29,091 bases of DNA from CAYSYM01 sp964435115 (GCA_964435115.1 CAYSYM010000048.1:1-29091), one strand, 5' to 3'; positions 1 to 8,908 are shown, numbered from the stretch's first letter. Program-made: numbers and translations. Notes: generated by a model from the letters alone, not told the origin.

Positions 1-83
1 CGCCTGTACCATGCAGGCACCACCGCGCGGCCGCCGGCTGGCGCGCCCGGGATCCATTTCCAACGGCGGAAGAGGAGCAGCCC

Positions 84-872
84 TTGAACATCATCGTGAC
101 GGTGAAGCAGGTCCCGGATCCGGATATCCCTCCCGGCCACTTCAGGGTGGACGAGCCGGCGAAGAAGGTGATCCCGCCGCAGGGCGTGGCGCCCGTCATG
201 AACGGCTATGACGCCAACGCGCTCGAGGAGGCGCTCCGGCTGAAGGAGCGCCACGGCGGCCGGGTGACGGTAGTGAGCGTGGGCGGAGACACGGCCCGCG
301 ACACCCTCAAGCGGGCGATCGCGATGGGCGCCGACGCCGCCGTGCACGTGAACGACCTCGCTCTACTGGACGGCGACAGCACGATCACGGCCGAAGCGTT
401 GGCGGCGGCGATCCGCGAGATCGGCGAGTACGACCTGGTGCTGGCCGGGCGCCAGGCGTCGGACACGGATGCCGGGCAGGTGCACCTGGGCGTGGCCGAG
501 CTGCTGGGGCTGCCGGCCGTCTCGCCCGTGCAGAAGCTTGAAGCGGTCGAGGGGGGCACCGTCCTGGTGCAGCGGATCATCGAGGACGGCTACCAGCGGG
601 TGCGTGTGAGCCTGCCGGCCCTGCTGGGGATCTCGAGCGAGATCAACGAGCCGCGCTACCCGCCGTTGAAGGGCATCATGGCAGCTGGCCGGGCCCAGAT
701 TCCGGTGTGGACGAAGGCTGACCTCGGGCTGGATGAGCTCAGCCGGCGGGTTGAGTTGCGGCGGCTGTACGTGGAGACGCGCGAGGCGCAGGGCGAGATC
801 GTCCAGGCGGATTCCCCGGCGGAGGCGGGCGCGAAGCTCGCGGACCGGCTGCGCGAAGCGAGGCTGGTGTAG
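84..872 (+). CDS. etfB: Electron transfer flavoprotein beta subunit
   Basis: EtfB is the AMP-binding subunit of the soluble EtfAB heterodimer, which carries electrons from acyl-CoA and other flavin dehydrogenases to the membrane quinone pool. The 262-residue product has the normal family length. It starts with the typical MNIIVTVKQVPDPD and carries AGRQASDTDAGQ near residue 121 and the EtfB signature region VQRIIEDGYQ at residues 152-161. The start is a TTG preceded by an AAGAGGAG ribosome site at about 70-78; the frame stays open further upstream to the window edge, but residues before the TTG do not look like EtfB. etfA follows after 2 nt, so the two are co-translated. Bases 1-83 could hold the end of an upstream gene, which cannot be identified. 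Family assignment is secure; the partner dehydrogenase is not in the window. Confidence 0.95.
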   Translation: MNIIVTVKQVPDPDIPPGHFRVDEPAKKVIPPQGVAPVMNGYDANALEEALRLKERHGGRVTVVSVGGDTARDTLKRAIAMGADAAVHVNDLALLDGDSTITAEALAAAIREIGEYDLVLAGRQASDTDAGQVHLGVAELLGLPAVSPVQKLEAVEGGTVLVQRIIEDGYQRVRVSLPALLGISSEINEPRYPPLKGIMAAGRAQIPVWTKADLGLDELSRRVELRRLYVETREAQGEIVQADSPAEAGAKLADRLREARLV

Positions 873-874
873 GC

Positions 875-1852
875 ATGGCGGGCGTCCTGATCGTCGCGGA
901 AGCAGCCGGCGAGGAGCTCACCGGCACGACCCTCGAGCTGGCGGCCGAGGGTGGGAGAGTGGCCGACGCGCTCGGCCAGCCACTGGTAGCGCTGCTGGCG
1001 GGCAAGCAGGTGAGCGGTCTCGCGCCAGGCCTGGGAGAGCTCGGCGTGGAACGGATGCTGGTGGCCGACGACACCGGGCCGGCGCCGACGTCGCCGGAGT
1101 GGCTGCTGGCGGCCGCCGAGGCAGCCGCCGAGCTGGTGGACCCGCAGGTCGTCCTGCTCACCCACTCCACCGCCGGTCGCGAGCTGGGCCCCAGCTTGGC
1201 ATTCCGGCTGAAGACGGGCGCTGTCACGGACGCGACGGTGATCCGCGTCGAAGGCGACCGGCTGGTTGTCACCAAGCCCGTCTTCGGCGGCAGCGCGCTA
1301 GCCGAGATGAGCGTCCTGACAAGCCCGCAGGTTGTGACGCTGCGGCCGCGCGCCTTCCAGGCTGCCCTAGCCCAACCGGGCCGGCCCGTAGCCGTGGAGC
1401 CGCTGAGCGTGCCCGCGCCGGGCGGGCGGATCGAGGTGCTCGACGAGGTGCGCGAGCAGGCCAGCGCCGGACCGCGGCTGAAAGATGCCAAGGTCGTGGT
1501 GGCGGGCGGACGCGGCCTGGGCGGCCCCGAGAACTGGCGCCATGTGGAGGAGCTAGCCCGGGTGCTCGGCGGCGCGGTGGGTGCAACCCGCGCGGTCACC
1601 GACGCGGGCTGGGTGCCGCCGTCGCTGCAGGTGGGGCTGACGGGCGCCACGATCGCCCCGGACCTGTATATCGCGATTGCCGTCAGCGGGGCCGTGCAGC
1701 ACGTGGCCGGCATCTCGGGCGCCCGCAACGTCGTGGCGATCAACCGCGACCCGGACGCCAACATCTTCAAGTACGCCCGCTACGGGGTGGTGGGCGACTG
1801 GAAGCAGGTCCTGCCGGCCTTCACCCAGCGGCTGAGGGAGCTACGCGGGTAA
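875..1852 (+). CDS. etfA: Electron transfer flavoprotein alpha subunit
   Basis: EtfA is the FAD-binding partner of EtfB. The 325-residue protein has the C-terminal FAD-domain signature around residues 263-295: LYIA, then SGAVQH, then VVAINRD, matching the EtfA pattern LY[IV]A-x-x-[IV]SG-x-[IV]QH-x2-G-x6-[IV]-x-A-[IV]N. The N-terminal domain includes the usual THSTAGRELGPSLAFRL-type stretch near residues 90-110. The ATG lies 2 nt after the etfB stop, so translation is coupled. Nothing suggests a bifurcating EtfAB or a fused dehydrogenase. The next gene begins 29 nt downstream with its own strong ribosome site, so read-through into the ABC transporter is possible but not shown. Confidence 0.95.
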   Translation: MAGVLIVAEAAGEELTGTTLELAAEGGRVADALGQPLVALLAGKQVSGLAPGLGELGVERMLVADDTGPAPTSPEWLLAAAEAAAELVDPQVVLLTHSTAGRELGPSLAFRLKTGAVTDATVIRVEGDRLVVTKPVFGGSALAEMSVLTSPQVVTLRPRAFQAALAQPGRPVAVEPLSVPAPGGRIEVLDEVREQASAGPRLKDAKVVVAGGRGLGGPENWRHVEELARVLGGAVGATRAVTDAGWVPPSLQVGLTGATIAPDLYIAIAVSGAVQHVAGISGARNVVAINRDPDANIFKYARYGVVGDWKQVLPAFTQRLRELRG

Positions 1853-1881
1853 GATGGCATTGCATTCGAGGAGGGTTCGCC

Positions 1882-3102
1882 ATGCGTGTTCCTCGTACGC
1901 TCGTCATCCTATTGGGCGCGACCGTGCTGGTAACAGCGGCCTGCCAGCAAGCGGCCCCCGCGCCAACCCCGGTTCCGGCCAAGCCGACCGAGGCGCCCAA
2001 GCCAGCCGCCGCGGCCTCTCCGTCGCCAGCGGTGGCCGCGAGTCCGGCCGTCAAACCCGCCGCTTCGCCCGCGGCCTCGCCGGTCGCCTCCCCCGCGGCG
2101 TCTCCAGCGGCCCTCGTCACTGGCTGCCCGAACGAGCCCGCGCCGGCCGGCGCGCGGAGGCTGCGCGTGGGGCTCGTGACCGACGTCGGCAAAGTCGACG
2201 ACAAGAGCTTCAACCAGTCGGCCTGGGAAGGGGTGCAGTGCGCCCAGAAGAACCTGGGCGCCGAGGTCAGGTTCATCGAGACGACCGACCCCAAGGACTA
2301 CGCCAAGAACATCGACACCTTCGCGCAGGATAACTACGACGTCATCGTCAGCGTCGGCTTCGCCCTGGGTGAGGCGAGTGTGGCCGCGGCCAAGAAGTAC
2401 CCCAGCATCAAGTTCATCGGCGTCGACCAATTCCAGGCGGAGACTGTGCCCAACCTGGCTGGCTTGGTCTTCAACGAGGACCGCGCCGGCTACCTGGCCG
2501 GCTACCTGGCCGCACTGATGAGCAAGTCGGGCACCATCGGGCAGGTCCTGGGCACGCCCGTCGTCCCGCCGGTCGAGGCGTTCGGGGTGGGCTTCATCAG
2601 CGGCGCCAGGGCCGCCACCCCGAGCATCAAGGTGCTCAGCGCCTGCCACCCGGGTGGGCTCGCCCGGGGGTTCACCGACCCGGAGTGGGGCAAGGACACG
2701 GCCACGCTACAGATGAACCAGGGCGCCGACGTCCTGTTCGCCGCCGGCGGCCAGACCGGCAACGGCGGGCTGCTCGCGATCGCCGAGAGGCGAGGCGCGG
2801 TGCTGGGCATCGGGGTCGACACCGACCAGTACTTCACGCTCACCGAAGCGAGGCCGATCCTCCTCTCCAGCGCCATGAAGCTGATCACGCCCGGTGTCTT
2901 CCGCCTGGTGAAGGCGGAGCAGGCGGGCACGTTCAAGGGCGGCAACAGCTTCGGCGACGTCGGTCTGGCCCCCTACCACGACACGGAGCCCAGGGTCCCC
3001 GCCGACGTGAAGGCCAAGGTGGACCAGGTCACCGGCGACGTGGTGGCAGGCAAGGTCGACACCAGGTGGGGAGCGCCGACGGGCAACTGCCCGCAGGCGT
3101 AA
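1882..3102 (+). CDS. BMP-family substrate-binding lipoprotein of a nucleoside-type ABC importer
   Basis: This is the extracytoplasmic binding protein of the ABC importer encoded downstream; characterised BMP/Med/TmpC family members bind purine and pyrimidine nucleosides. The 406-residue product has a signal peptide (residues 1-20) ending in VTAAC, with lipobox Cys21. A low-complexity Ala/Pro/Ser tether of repeated SPAASPA units covers residues 22-78. The BMP domain starts near residue 93 with LRVGLVTDVGKVDDKSFNQS. The start ATG is chosen because GAGGAGGG at 1868-1875 sits 6 nt before it and a signal peptide follows at once; the open frame extends upstream to 733 only as a shadow of etfA. Ligand specificity is inferred from family and operon context. 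Confidence 0.92.
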   Translation: MRVPRTLVILLGATVLVTAACQQAAPAPTPVPAKPTEAPKPAAAASPSPAVAASPAVKPAASPAASPVASPAASPAALVTGCPNEPAPAGARRLRVGLVTDVGKVDDKSFNQSAWEGVQCAQKNLGAEVRFIETTDPKDYAKNIDTFAQDNYDVIVSVGFALGEASVAAAKKYPSIKFIGVDQFQAETVPNLAGLVFNEDRAGYLAGYLAALMSKSGTIGQVLGTPVVPPVEAFGVGFISGARAATPSIKVLSACHPGGLARGFTDPEWGKDTATLQMNQGADVLFAAGGQTGNGGLLAIAERRGAVLGIGVDTDQYFTLTEARPILLSSAMKLITPGVFRLVKAEQAGTFKGGNSFGDVGLAPYHDTEPRVPADVKAKVDQVTGDVVAGKVDTRWGAPTGNCPQA

Positions 3103-3118
3103 GCGCAGCCGAACCACC

Positions 3119-3164
3119 GGCTCGCGAGTCGGCCGGCTCCGCGCTGCCGGCCGACTCGCGAGCC
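3119..3164 (+). terminator. 18-bp perfect hairpin between binding-protein and permease genes
   Basis: The arms GGCTCGCGAGTCGGCCGG (3119-3136) and CCGGCCGACTCGCGAGCC (3147-3164) are exact reverse complements with a 10-nt loop. The hairpin lies 16 nt after the lipoprotein stop and 27 nt before the first permease. There is no T-tract, so a simple intrinsic terminator is unlikely. Partial termination or protection of the upstream mRNA 3' end, giving more binding protein than permease, is the likely role by analogy with other ABC operons. Confidence 0.7.
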
Positions 3165-3191
3165 CCCGCTCACGACCGGTCCCGGTCCGCC

Positions 3192-4292
3192 ATGGCCCGC
3201 AAGCTTGCCACCGCGGTCGCCCTGCCTGCGCTGGCCGTCATGACCGCGCTCGCGCTCGGCGCGGTGGTGATCTTCGCCACGGGTGGCAACCCGCTGGTGG
3301 CGTACCGCGGCCTGTGGGAAGGCTCGCTGGGTCGGTCCCAGTCGATCTCGGAGACGTTCGTCTGGTCCACGCCGTACATCCTGGGCGGACTCGCCGTCGC
3401 GTTCGGGTTCAAGGCGAACCTCTTCAACATCGGCGTGGAGGGACAGATCGCCGCCGGGGCGCTCGCTTCGGTGTACGTCGGCTACGCCGTGACGGGCATC
3501 CCGTTCCCGCTCCACGCCATCCTCGCCATCCTGGCCGGCGCGCTGGGCGGCGCCATCTGGGGCGCCATCCCGGGCCTACTGAAGGCCCGCACAGGCGCGC
3601 ATGAGGTGATCGTCACCATCATGCTGAACTACGTGGCGATCCAGATGACGAGCTTCCTCCTATCCGGCCCGATGAAGGACCCGAACCCCCTCATTGCCGT
3701 GGCCCAGACGCCCAAGATCCTGGAATCGGCGCGGCTGCCGGCGATCCTCGAGCCGTACCGCCTGCACTGGGGCTTCCCGCTCGCGCTGCTGGCGGCGGTG
3801 GGCGCCTGGTGGCTGCTGAAGAAGACGACCATCGGGTTCGAGGTCCGCACGGTGGGGGCTAGCCTGCACGCCGCGCGCTACGCGGGCGTCCACGTTGGGC
3901 GGACGATCGTGCTCACCATGGCCGTCTCCGGTGGGCTGGCGGGCCTGGCCGGGACGTTCGAGGTCGTCGGGCTGAACTACTACCACACGCCCGGGTTCAG
4001 CGTGGGGTACGGGTTCGACAGCATCGCGGTCGCACTCCTCGGACGCAGCAACCCCCTGGGAGTCATCCCGGCTGCGCTCCTGTTCGGCGCGCTCGGCGCG
4101 GGCGCGTCGCGCATGCAGTTCCTGGCCCAGATCCCGATCGACATCATCCGGTTGATCCAGGCGCTGGTGCTCATCTTCGTCGCGGCGCCGGCGCTCATCA
4201 GGTGGCTCTACCGTTTCCCGGTCGACCGAGACGGCGAGCTACCGGAGCGACGTGCCCGCCTCTCCGCGGGCTGGGGCAAGGCCGAGCCGTGA
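3192..4292 (+). CDS. ABC transporter permease, BMP/nucleoside-type importer (first)
   Basis: This is an integral membrane permease of the BPD_transp_2 (LivH/RbsC-like) family, 366 residues. An N-terminal membrane segment is followed by the loop GFKANLFNIGVEGQI near residues 72-86, which is typical of NupB/YufP-like permeases. About eight to ten hydrophobic segments run to residue 345, and the tail is charged. The ATG is a choice: it directly precedes the first membrane helix, whereas the frame extends upstream through the hairpin region without a convincing start. No clear Shine-Dalgarno is visible. The stop codon overlaps the GTG of the second permease (GTGA), so the two are translationally coupled. 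Confidence 0.88.
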   Translation: MARKLATAVALPALAVMTALALGAVVIFATGGNPLVAYRGLWEGSLGRSQSISETFVWSTPYILGGLAVAFGFKANLFNIGVEGQIAAGALASVYVGYAVTGIPFPLHAILAILAGALGGAIWGAIPGLLKARTGAHEVIVTIMLNYVAIQMTSFLLSGPMKDPNPLIAVAQTPKILESARLPAILEPYRLHWGFPLALLAAVGAWWLLKKTTIGFEVRTVGASLHAARYAGVHVGRTIVLTMAVSGGLAGLAGTFEVVGLNYYHTPGFSVGYGFDSIAVALLGRSNPLGVIPAALLFGALGAGASRMQFLAQIPIDIIRLIQALVLIFVAAPALIRWLYRFPVDRDGELPERRARLSAGWGKAEP

Positions 4293-5356
4293 CCGCCGCC
4301 AGCAGCGCGCCGGCCGCACCGCCCGCACCCGCACGGCCAGGCGCTACCTACCGGGGCGTCACCGGCTCGCCGTGGTTCTGGCCGATCTTCTGGGGCATCG
4401 TGGTGCTGGCGTTCGTGCTGCTGGCCGGGCTGCGCTTCGGCCTGCTGACCGCCGCATCCATCGTGGCGGTGAGCCTCACCAAGGCCACGCCGCTCACCCT
4501 GGGCGCGCTGGCCGGCGTGTGCTCCGAACGCTCCGGGGTCGTGAACATCGCCATCGAGGGCCTCATGCTGATCGCGGCCTTCACCGGGTTCTTCGTCGGC
4601 GTCTACACCCGCAACCTCGCGCTCGCACTCTTGGCCGCCGTGCTTAGCGGCGGAGTGATGGCGCTCCTGCACGCCGTCCTCTCGATCACCTTCAAGGTCG
4701 ACCAGATCATCAGCGGCACGGTGGTGAACATCCTTGCCTTCGGCCTCACCGGGTACCTGAACCGACAGCTCTTCGCCACCGGCGCTCCGAGCGGCCAGGC
4801 GATCCTGCCGCGAGTCGAGCTGCCCATCCTGAGCGACATCCCGATCGTGGGCGCCGTGCTCTTCACGCAGAAGCCGATCGCCCTCTCGGCGATCGCGCTC
4901 GTCTTCGTGCTGCACTTCGCGCTCTTCCGTACCCGGTGGGGGTTGCGCACACGGGCCATCGGCGAGCACCCGCTCGCCGCGGACACGGTGGGCATTGACG
5001 TGAACCGGCTGCGGTACGTCAACGTGGTGGTAGGTGGCCTGTTCGCCGGGCTGGGCGGCGCCTACTTCACCCTGGAGTCGATCCCACAGTTCGAGCCGCT
5101 GATGACCAACGGCCGTGGGTTCATCGCCCTGGCCGCCATGATCTTCGGCAAGTGGACGCCTTTGGGCGCGTGGGGGGCGGCGCTGCTGTTCGGTGTGGCG
5201 GAGGCCGTGCCAACCGCGCTCCAGCTCCAGGGGATTACGGTGCCCTTCCAGATCGTCGGACTACTGCCGTACGTGCTGACGATCGTCGTGGTCGCGGGCG
5301 CAGTGGGGCGGGCCACGCCGCCGGCGGCGATTGGCGTGCCGTATGAGCGCGGCTGA
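4289..5356 (+). CDS. ABC transporter permease, BMP/nucleoside-type importer (second)
   Basis: This is the second permease of the importer (BPD_transp_2, NupC/YufQ-like), 355 residues. The family loop CSERSGVVNIAIEGLML appears near residues 78-94, with several membrane segments around it. A short Ala/Pro-rich N-terminal arm (TAASSAPAAPPAPARPG) precedes the first helix. The GTG start is chosen because it overlaps the previous stop as GTGA and leaves the expected length. The 3' end overlaps the ATPase gene by 14 nt. The two permeases should form a heterodimeric channel driven by the downstream double ATPase. Confidence 0.88.
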   Translation: MTAASSAPAAPPAPARPGATYRGVTGSPWFWPIFWGIVVLAFVLLAGLRFGLLTAASIVAVSLTKATPLTLGALAGVCSERSGVVNIAIEGLMLIAAFTGFFVGVYTRNLALALLAAVLSGGVMALLHAVLSITFKVDQIISGTVVNILAFGLTGYLNRQLFATGAPSGQAILPRVELPILSDIPIVGAVLFTQKPIALSAIALVFVLHFALFRTRWGLRTRAIGEHPLAADTVGIDVNRLRYVNVVVGGLFAGLGGAYFTLESIPQFEPLMTNGRGFIALAAMIFGKWTPLGAWGAALLFGVAEAVPTALQLQGITVPFQIVGLLPYVLTIVVVAGAVGRATPPAAIGVPYERG

Positions 5357-6941
5357 GCCCGTCCTCCACGCGCAGGGCATCGTCAAGCGGTTCCCCGGGG
5401 TCGTCGCCAACGACGGCGTCGACTTGGCGCTCTACCCGGGCCAGGTGCTGGCGCTCCTGGGAGAGAACGGGGCGGGCAAGACGACGCTCATGAACGTCCT
5501 GTACGGCCTCTACGCGAGCGACGCCGGCCAGGTCGTGCTGGACGGCAAGCCGGTCGTGTTCGGCTCCCCGCGTGAGGCGATTCAGCGGGGGATTGGCATG
5601 GTGCATCAGCACTTCATGCTGGTCCCCACGCTGACGGTGGCTGAGAACGTCATGCTCGGCACGGAGCGTACCGCGGGCGCCGGCGTCCTGGATCTCGACG
5701 GGGTCAGGCGCGACGTGCGCCGCCTCTCCGAGAGCTACGGCATGCCTGTGGAGCCCGATGCGCTCGTGCGCGACCTGCCCGTGGGCCTGCAGCAGCGCGT
5801 GGAGATCCTGAAGGCCCTGTATCGCCAGGTGCGCATCCTGATCCTCGACGAGCCGACCTCCGTGCTGACGCCCCAGGAGGCGCGCGACCTGTTCGACGTG
5901 CTGCGCAGCCTGGCGACGGGAGGCACCAGCATCGTCTTCATCACCCACAAGCTCCACGAGGTGTTCGACGTGGCCGACCGGATCGTGGTGATGCGTGACG
6001 GACGGGTGGTGGGGTCGCTCGAGCCGAGGGAGGCGACAGAGGAGTCGCTGGCGGCTCTGATGGTCGGGCGGCCGGTCCTGCTGCAGGTGCCGAAGGGTCC
6101 CGCCCGGCCCGGGCGGGTGGTGCTGCGGGTGGAGGGCCTGCGGGTGCTCTCCGACGGGCACCTGCCAGCGGTCGACGGCGTCTCGCTCGAGGTGCGGGCC
6201 GGCGAGGTGCTCGGGATCGCGGGCGTGCAGGGCAACGGCCAGACGGAGCTGGTAGAGGCGCTGACGGGCCTGCGGCCGGCGAGCGCCGGCCGCATCGTGG
6301 TGGACGAGCACGACGTCACCCACGCCGACCCTGGCAGCCTGGTGGACCTCGGCGTGGCGCACATCCCGGAAGACCGCCGCCGGCACGGGCTGGTGCTCAG
6401 CTACCCGGTCGCCGAGAACCTGGTCCTGCGGACCTACCATGACCCCCCGTTCGCGCGAGGCATCCGCGTGCTCCGCGGGGCGATCGTGGAGTTCGCCCGC
6501 CGCCTGGTGGCGGAGTACGACATCCGCGCCAGCTCGGTGGAGGCGCTCGCGAGCACGCTCTCGGGCGGTAATCAGCAGAAGACCGTGCTTGCCCGCGAGT
6601 TCTCGCGCGCGCTGAAGCTGCTCGTGGCGGCTCAGCCCACGCGCGGGGTGGACGTGGGCTCCACCGAGTTCGTGCACCAGAAACTGATCGAGGCGCGCGA
6701 CGCCGGCGCCGCGGTCCTGCTCGTCTCGGCCGAGCTGGACGAGATCCTCAGCCTCTCGGACCGTATCGCGGTGCTGTATCGCGGGCACATCGTCGACGTG
6801 GTATCTGCGGACCAGGCAACGCCGGAGCTGCTTGGCCTGATGATGGCCACCGGCAGCCGCTCCGGACAGTCTGCGGGCACGGCGCCGGCAGCCGAGGCGA
6901 CCCGGGCGGCCGGTGGGCGCCGACGCGGCGGGGCGCCTTGA
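5343..6941 (+). CDS. ABC transporter ATP-binding protein, two fused nucleotide-binding domains
   Basis: This is the RbsA/NupA-like ATPase that powers the nucleoside-type importer, 532 residues with two NBDs in tandem. NBD1 has Walker A GENGAGKTTL (40-49), Walker B LILDEPTSVLTP near 167 and switch FITHKLHE near 200. NBD2 has the degenerate P-loop GVQGNGQTEL near 294, signature LSGGNQQK near 406 and AAQPTRGVDVGS in place of a canonical Walker B. This asymmetry is usual in BMP-importer ATPases, so it is not a defect. The ATG overlaps the end of the second permease; a TTG four codons upstream is possible. Here the ATPase comes last, while many BMP operons place it directly after the binding protein. 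The stop codon overlaps the -35 box of the next promoter. Confidence 0.92.
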   Translation: MSAAEPVLHAQGIVKRFPGVVANDGVDLALYPGQVLALLGENGAGKTTLMNVLYGLYASDAGQVVLDGKPVVFGSPREAIQRGIGMVHQHFMLVPTLTVAENVMLGTERTAGAGVLDLDGVRRDVRRLSESYGMPVEPDALVRDLPVGLQQRVEILKALYRQVRILILDEPTSVLTPQEARDLFDVLRSLATGGTSIVFITHKLHEVFDVADRIVVMRDGRVVGSLEPREATEESLAALMVGRPVLLQVPKGPARPGRVVLRVEGLRVLSDGHLPAVDGVSLEVRAGEVLGIAGVQGNGQTELVEALTGLRPASAGRIVVDEHDVTHADPGSLVDLGVAHIPEDRRRHGLVLSYPVAENLVLRTYHDPPFARGIRVLRGAIVEFARRLVAEYDIRASSVEALASTLSGGNQQKTVLAREFSRALKLLVAAQPTRGVDVGSTEFVHQKLIEARDAGAAVLLVSAELDEILSLSDRIAVLYRGHIVDVVSADQATPELLGLMMATGSRSGQSAGTAPAAEATRAAGGRRRGGAP

Positions 6942-6967
6942 CCGCGCACTTGTCGGTCGACTACAAT
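6938..6967 (+). promoter_or_regulatory. Sigma-70-type promoter before the LysM gene
   Basis: TTGACC (6938-6943), an 18-bp spacer and TACAAT (6962-6967) form one of the best consensus promoters in the window. The -35 box contains the ATPase stop codon. Transcription should start near 6974, which excludes the ATG at 6966 as the start of the LysM protein. Confidence 0.65.
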
Positions 6968-7010
6968 GCCCCCGCCGCTCCGCGCGTGGCGCGCCCAACC
7001 GGCCCTGTGC

Positions 7011-7616
7011 ATGCCGCCATCCTCTTCCGAGCGTCCGACTGCCCGCCGGCCGGCCCTTGACGACGCGGACGACGCGTACGAACGTGTGGTCGTGCCGTTC
7101 TCGCGTCGACCGCGCTCCGTGCCGACGCCCGACGACGACGAGCGCCGCTTCGCCATGAGCCGCCGGGCCGAACGAGGGGCGCCGGCGGGCGAGCGCCGGG
7201 TCCGGCGCCGCCGGCAGCGGACGAGCTGGCTCCAGCGGAACGCGCTCAGCCTGGCGGCGCTGGCGCTGCTGGTGGCGCTGGTCGGCGCCGGCTTCGCCCT
7301 GGTCCAGATCCTCAGTCGGTGGGATGGAAGCCTGTCGAGCCAGGGCGCCGCGCCGGCCGCGGCCACCGCCGCCGTGCCGGAGACGACCGCGACGGTGGCC
7401 CCAGGCCCGGTCGCCACCAGCGCCCCGGTCGTCAGAGAGATCCGTGCCACCGTGAGAGCGCTAGAGCCGAACTACACGGTCGCGCCGCAGGACACCCTGG
7501 TGAGCATTGCCGCCCGCTTCAACACCACGGTACAGCGGATCCAGGCGCTGAACAACCTGCCAGACCCGCGCGTCCTGAACGTGGGGCAGAAGCTGGTGAT
7601 CCCGCCGCCGCTATAG
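7011..7616 (+). CDS. Membrane-anchored LysM-domain protein
   Basis: This is an envelope protein with an Arg-rich cytoplasmic N-terminus, one membrane segment (LSLAALALLVALVGAGFAL, about residues 80-98), an Ala/Thr/Pro linker, and one C-terminal LysM domain of about 45 residues (YTVAPQDTLVSIAARFNTTV through LNVGQKLVIPPPL). LysM binds the GlcNAc backbone of peptidoglycan, so the protein probably tethers to or senses the wall; no catalytic domain is present. The start is uncertain. ATG 6966 lies inside the predicted -10 box. ATG 7011 is the first after the inferred transcription start. ATG 7155 would give a compact 153-residue form beginning MSRRAERGAP. No start has a good ribosome site. A serine hydrolase gene follows on the same strand. 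Confidence 0.8.
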   Translation: MPPSSSERPTARRPALDDADDAYERVVVPFSRRPRSVPTPDDDERRFAMSRRAERGAPAGERRVRRRRQRTSWLQRNALSLAALALLVALVGAGFALVQILSRWDGSLSSQGAAPAAATAAVPETTATVAPGPVATSAPVVREIRATVRALEPNYTVAPQDTLVSIAARFNTTVQRIQALNNLPDPRVLNVGQKLVIPPPL

Positions 7617-7666
7617 TCAGGGCCAACGGCCAAGCGCTCCACTCCCCCCTCCAGCCAGCTCAGCCC

Positions 7667-8752
7667 GTGGGCACCGTCGGCGTCGAGCCGTCGCCGAGCA
7701 GCGCGGCCCTCCGTGGTCCTGCCCTCTTGTTCTCCACACGCCGCTCCCCTTCTCGCCGCCCCCGTATCACCGCTAGCGACCGGGCTGCGCTGAGCGCCTC
7801 CGGCACCCGGGCGACGCCCAGCACGGGCCAGCGTGCCAGCCGGCCGGCACTGGTGGCCCTCGCCCTCGGCCTCCTCGGCCTCTTCACCGTCGTCCTTGGC
7901 TGGCGGGCCGCACTCGCCGGCGTGGACGCGGTGCGTGGCCTCACCTTCGCCCGCCCCGGCGTCGCCAGCCAGCCCGTGCCAGCCGCGCGCGCCGATCCCG
8001 GCCTGCAGGCGCGCATCCAGACGTCGGCAGCGCTGGCAGGCGGAACGGTGGGGGTGGTGGTGCGTGACCTCCAGACCGGTGCCCTGGCCGAGATCAACGC
8101 CAACCGGGTGTTTCGGTCCGCCAGCCTCTTCAAGCTGCCAATCATGGTGGAGGTGCTCAAGCAGCAGCGTTTGAAGCGCATCAGCCTGGACGACGAGCTG
8201 GAGATCGAACCAGACCAGTGGACCGACGGCAGCGGCGTGCTCCAGGCCCGGGTGGGCGAGCGCCTGCAAGTCCGGGAGCTGCTGCGTCTCATGATCCAGG
8301 AGAGCGACAACATCGCCGCCCTCGTCTTGCTGGACGCCGTGGGGGCGGCGAACGTGAACGCCACCATGGACGCCATGGGACTGCGGGACACCCGCGTGCG
8401 CGACCGCCGCACGGACCCGAACCTCGCCCACGTGACCACCGCGCGCGACATGGCTCGCCTGCTGGAGACGATTGCCACCGGCCGCCTGATCGACGCGGAG
8501 ACGTCCGAGGAAGCCCTGAAGCTGCTGGAGCTGAAGCAGGCGAACGCCTGGCTTGGCGAGGGCCTCCCGTGGTGGGTCAAGCTGGCCCACAAGTGGGGCG
8601 ACCTGCCTGGAGCCCGGCACGACGCCGGCATCGTCTACACACCGCGCACGACGTACGTGGCGGTCGTACTGACGGAAGGTGGTAGGCCCGAGGGCGCGCA
8701 GCGTGTGATCGCGGAGGCGTCTCGGGCCGCCTATGAGTACCTCGGAGGGTAG
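7667..8752 (+). CDS. Membrane-anchored serine hydrolase, class A beta-lactamase-like fold
   Basis: This belongs to the beta-lactamase/transpeptidase-like superfamily (Beta-lactamase2 type). A membrane segment (ALVALALGLLGLFTVVLGW) lies near residues 60-80 and an exported catalytic domain follows. Visible motifs are SLFK (nucleophile Ser153, Lys156), SDN (213-215) and HKWG (Lys309) where KTG is usual. The omega-loop region, RRTDPNLAHVTTARD near residue 247, lacks an obvious counterpart of the deacylating Glu166. A peptidoglycan or peptide hydrolase is therefore more likely than an efficient beta-lactamase. The GTG start is a guess: it is the first in-frame candidate after the LysM stop, and a TTG at 7727 is also possible. 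Adjacency to LysM supports an envelope role. Confidence 0.8.
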   Translation: MGTVGVEPSPSSAALRGPALLFSTRRSPSRRPRITASDRAALSASGTRATPSTGQRASRPALVALALGLLGLFTVVLGWRAALAGVDAVRGLTFARPGVASQPVPAARADPGLQARIQTSAALAGGTVGVVVRDLQTGALAEINANRVFRSASLFKLPIMVEVLKQQRLKRISLDDELEIEPDQWTDGSGVLQARVGERLQVRELLRLMIQESDNIAALVLLDAVGAANVNATMDAMGLRDTRVRDRRTDPNLAHVTTARDMARLLETIATGRLIDAETSEEALKLLELKQANAWLGEGLPWWVKLAHKWGDLPGARHDAGIVYTPRTTYVAVVLTEGGRPEGAQRVIAEASRAAYEYLGG

Positions 8753-8908
8753 CTGCCTGGCAGGTGGGCGACACGTCCGTCACTGTGCGCGACACGAAGC
8801 GCCCGTGCTCCGGCGCGACGGCCGCTCCGCTCCGCTCAGCACGACAGCCGTACGGAGCCTGACAGATACACGGCTCAGCGTTCGGGCCACAACAAGAGGC
8901 AGGAGCAC

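Noticed and set aside
5235..6998. Long minus-strand open frame of 587 codons
   Set aside because: It is the complement of the ABC ATPase gene, rich in His, Arg and Gln as expected of a shadow, with no domain or ribosome site.
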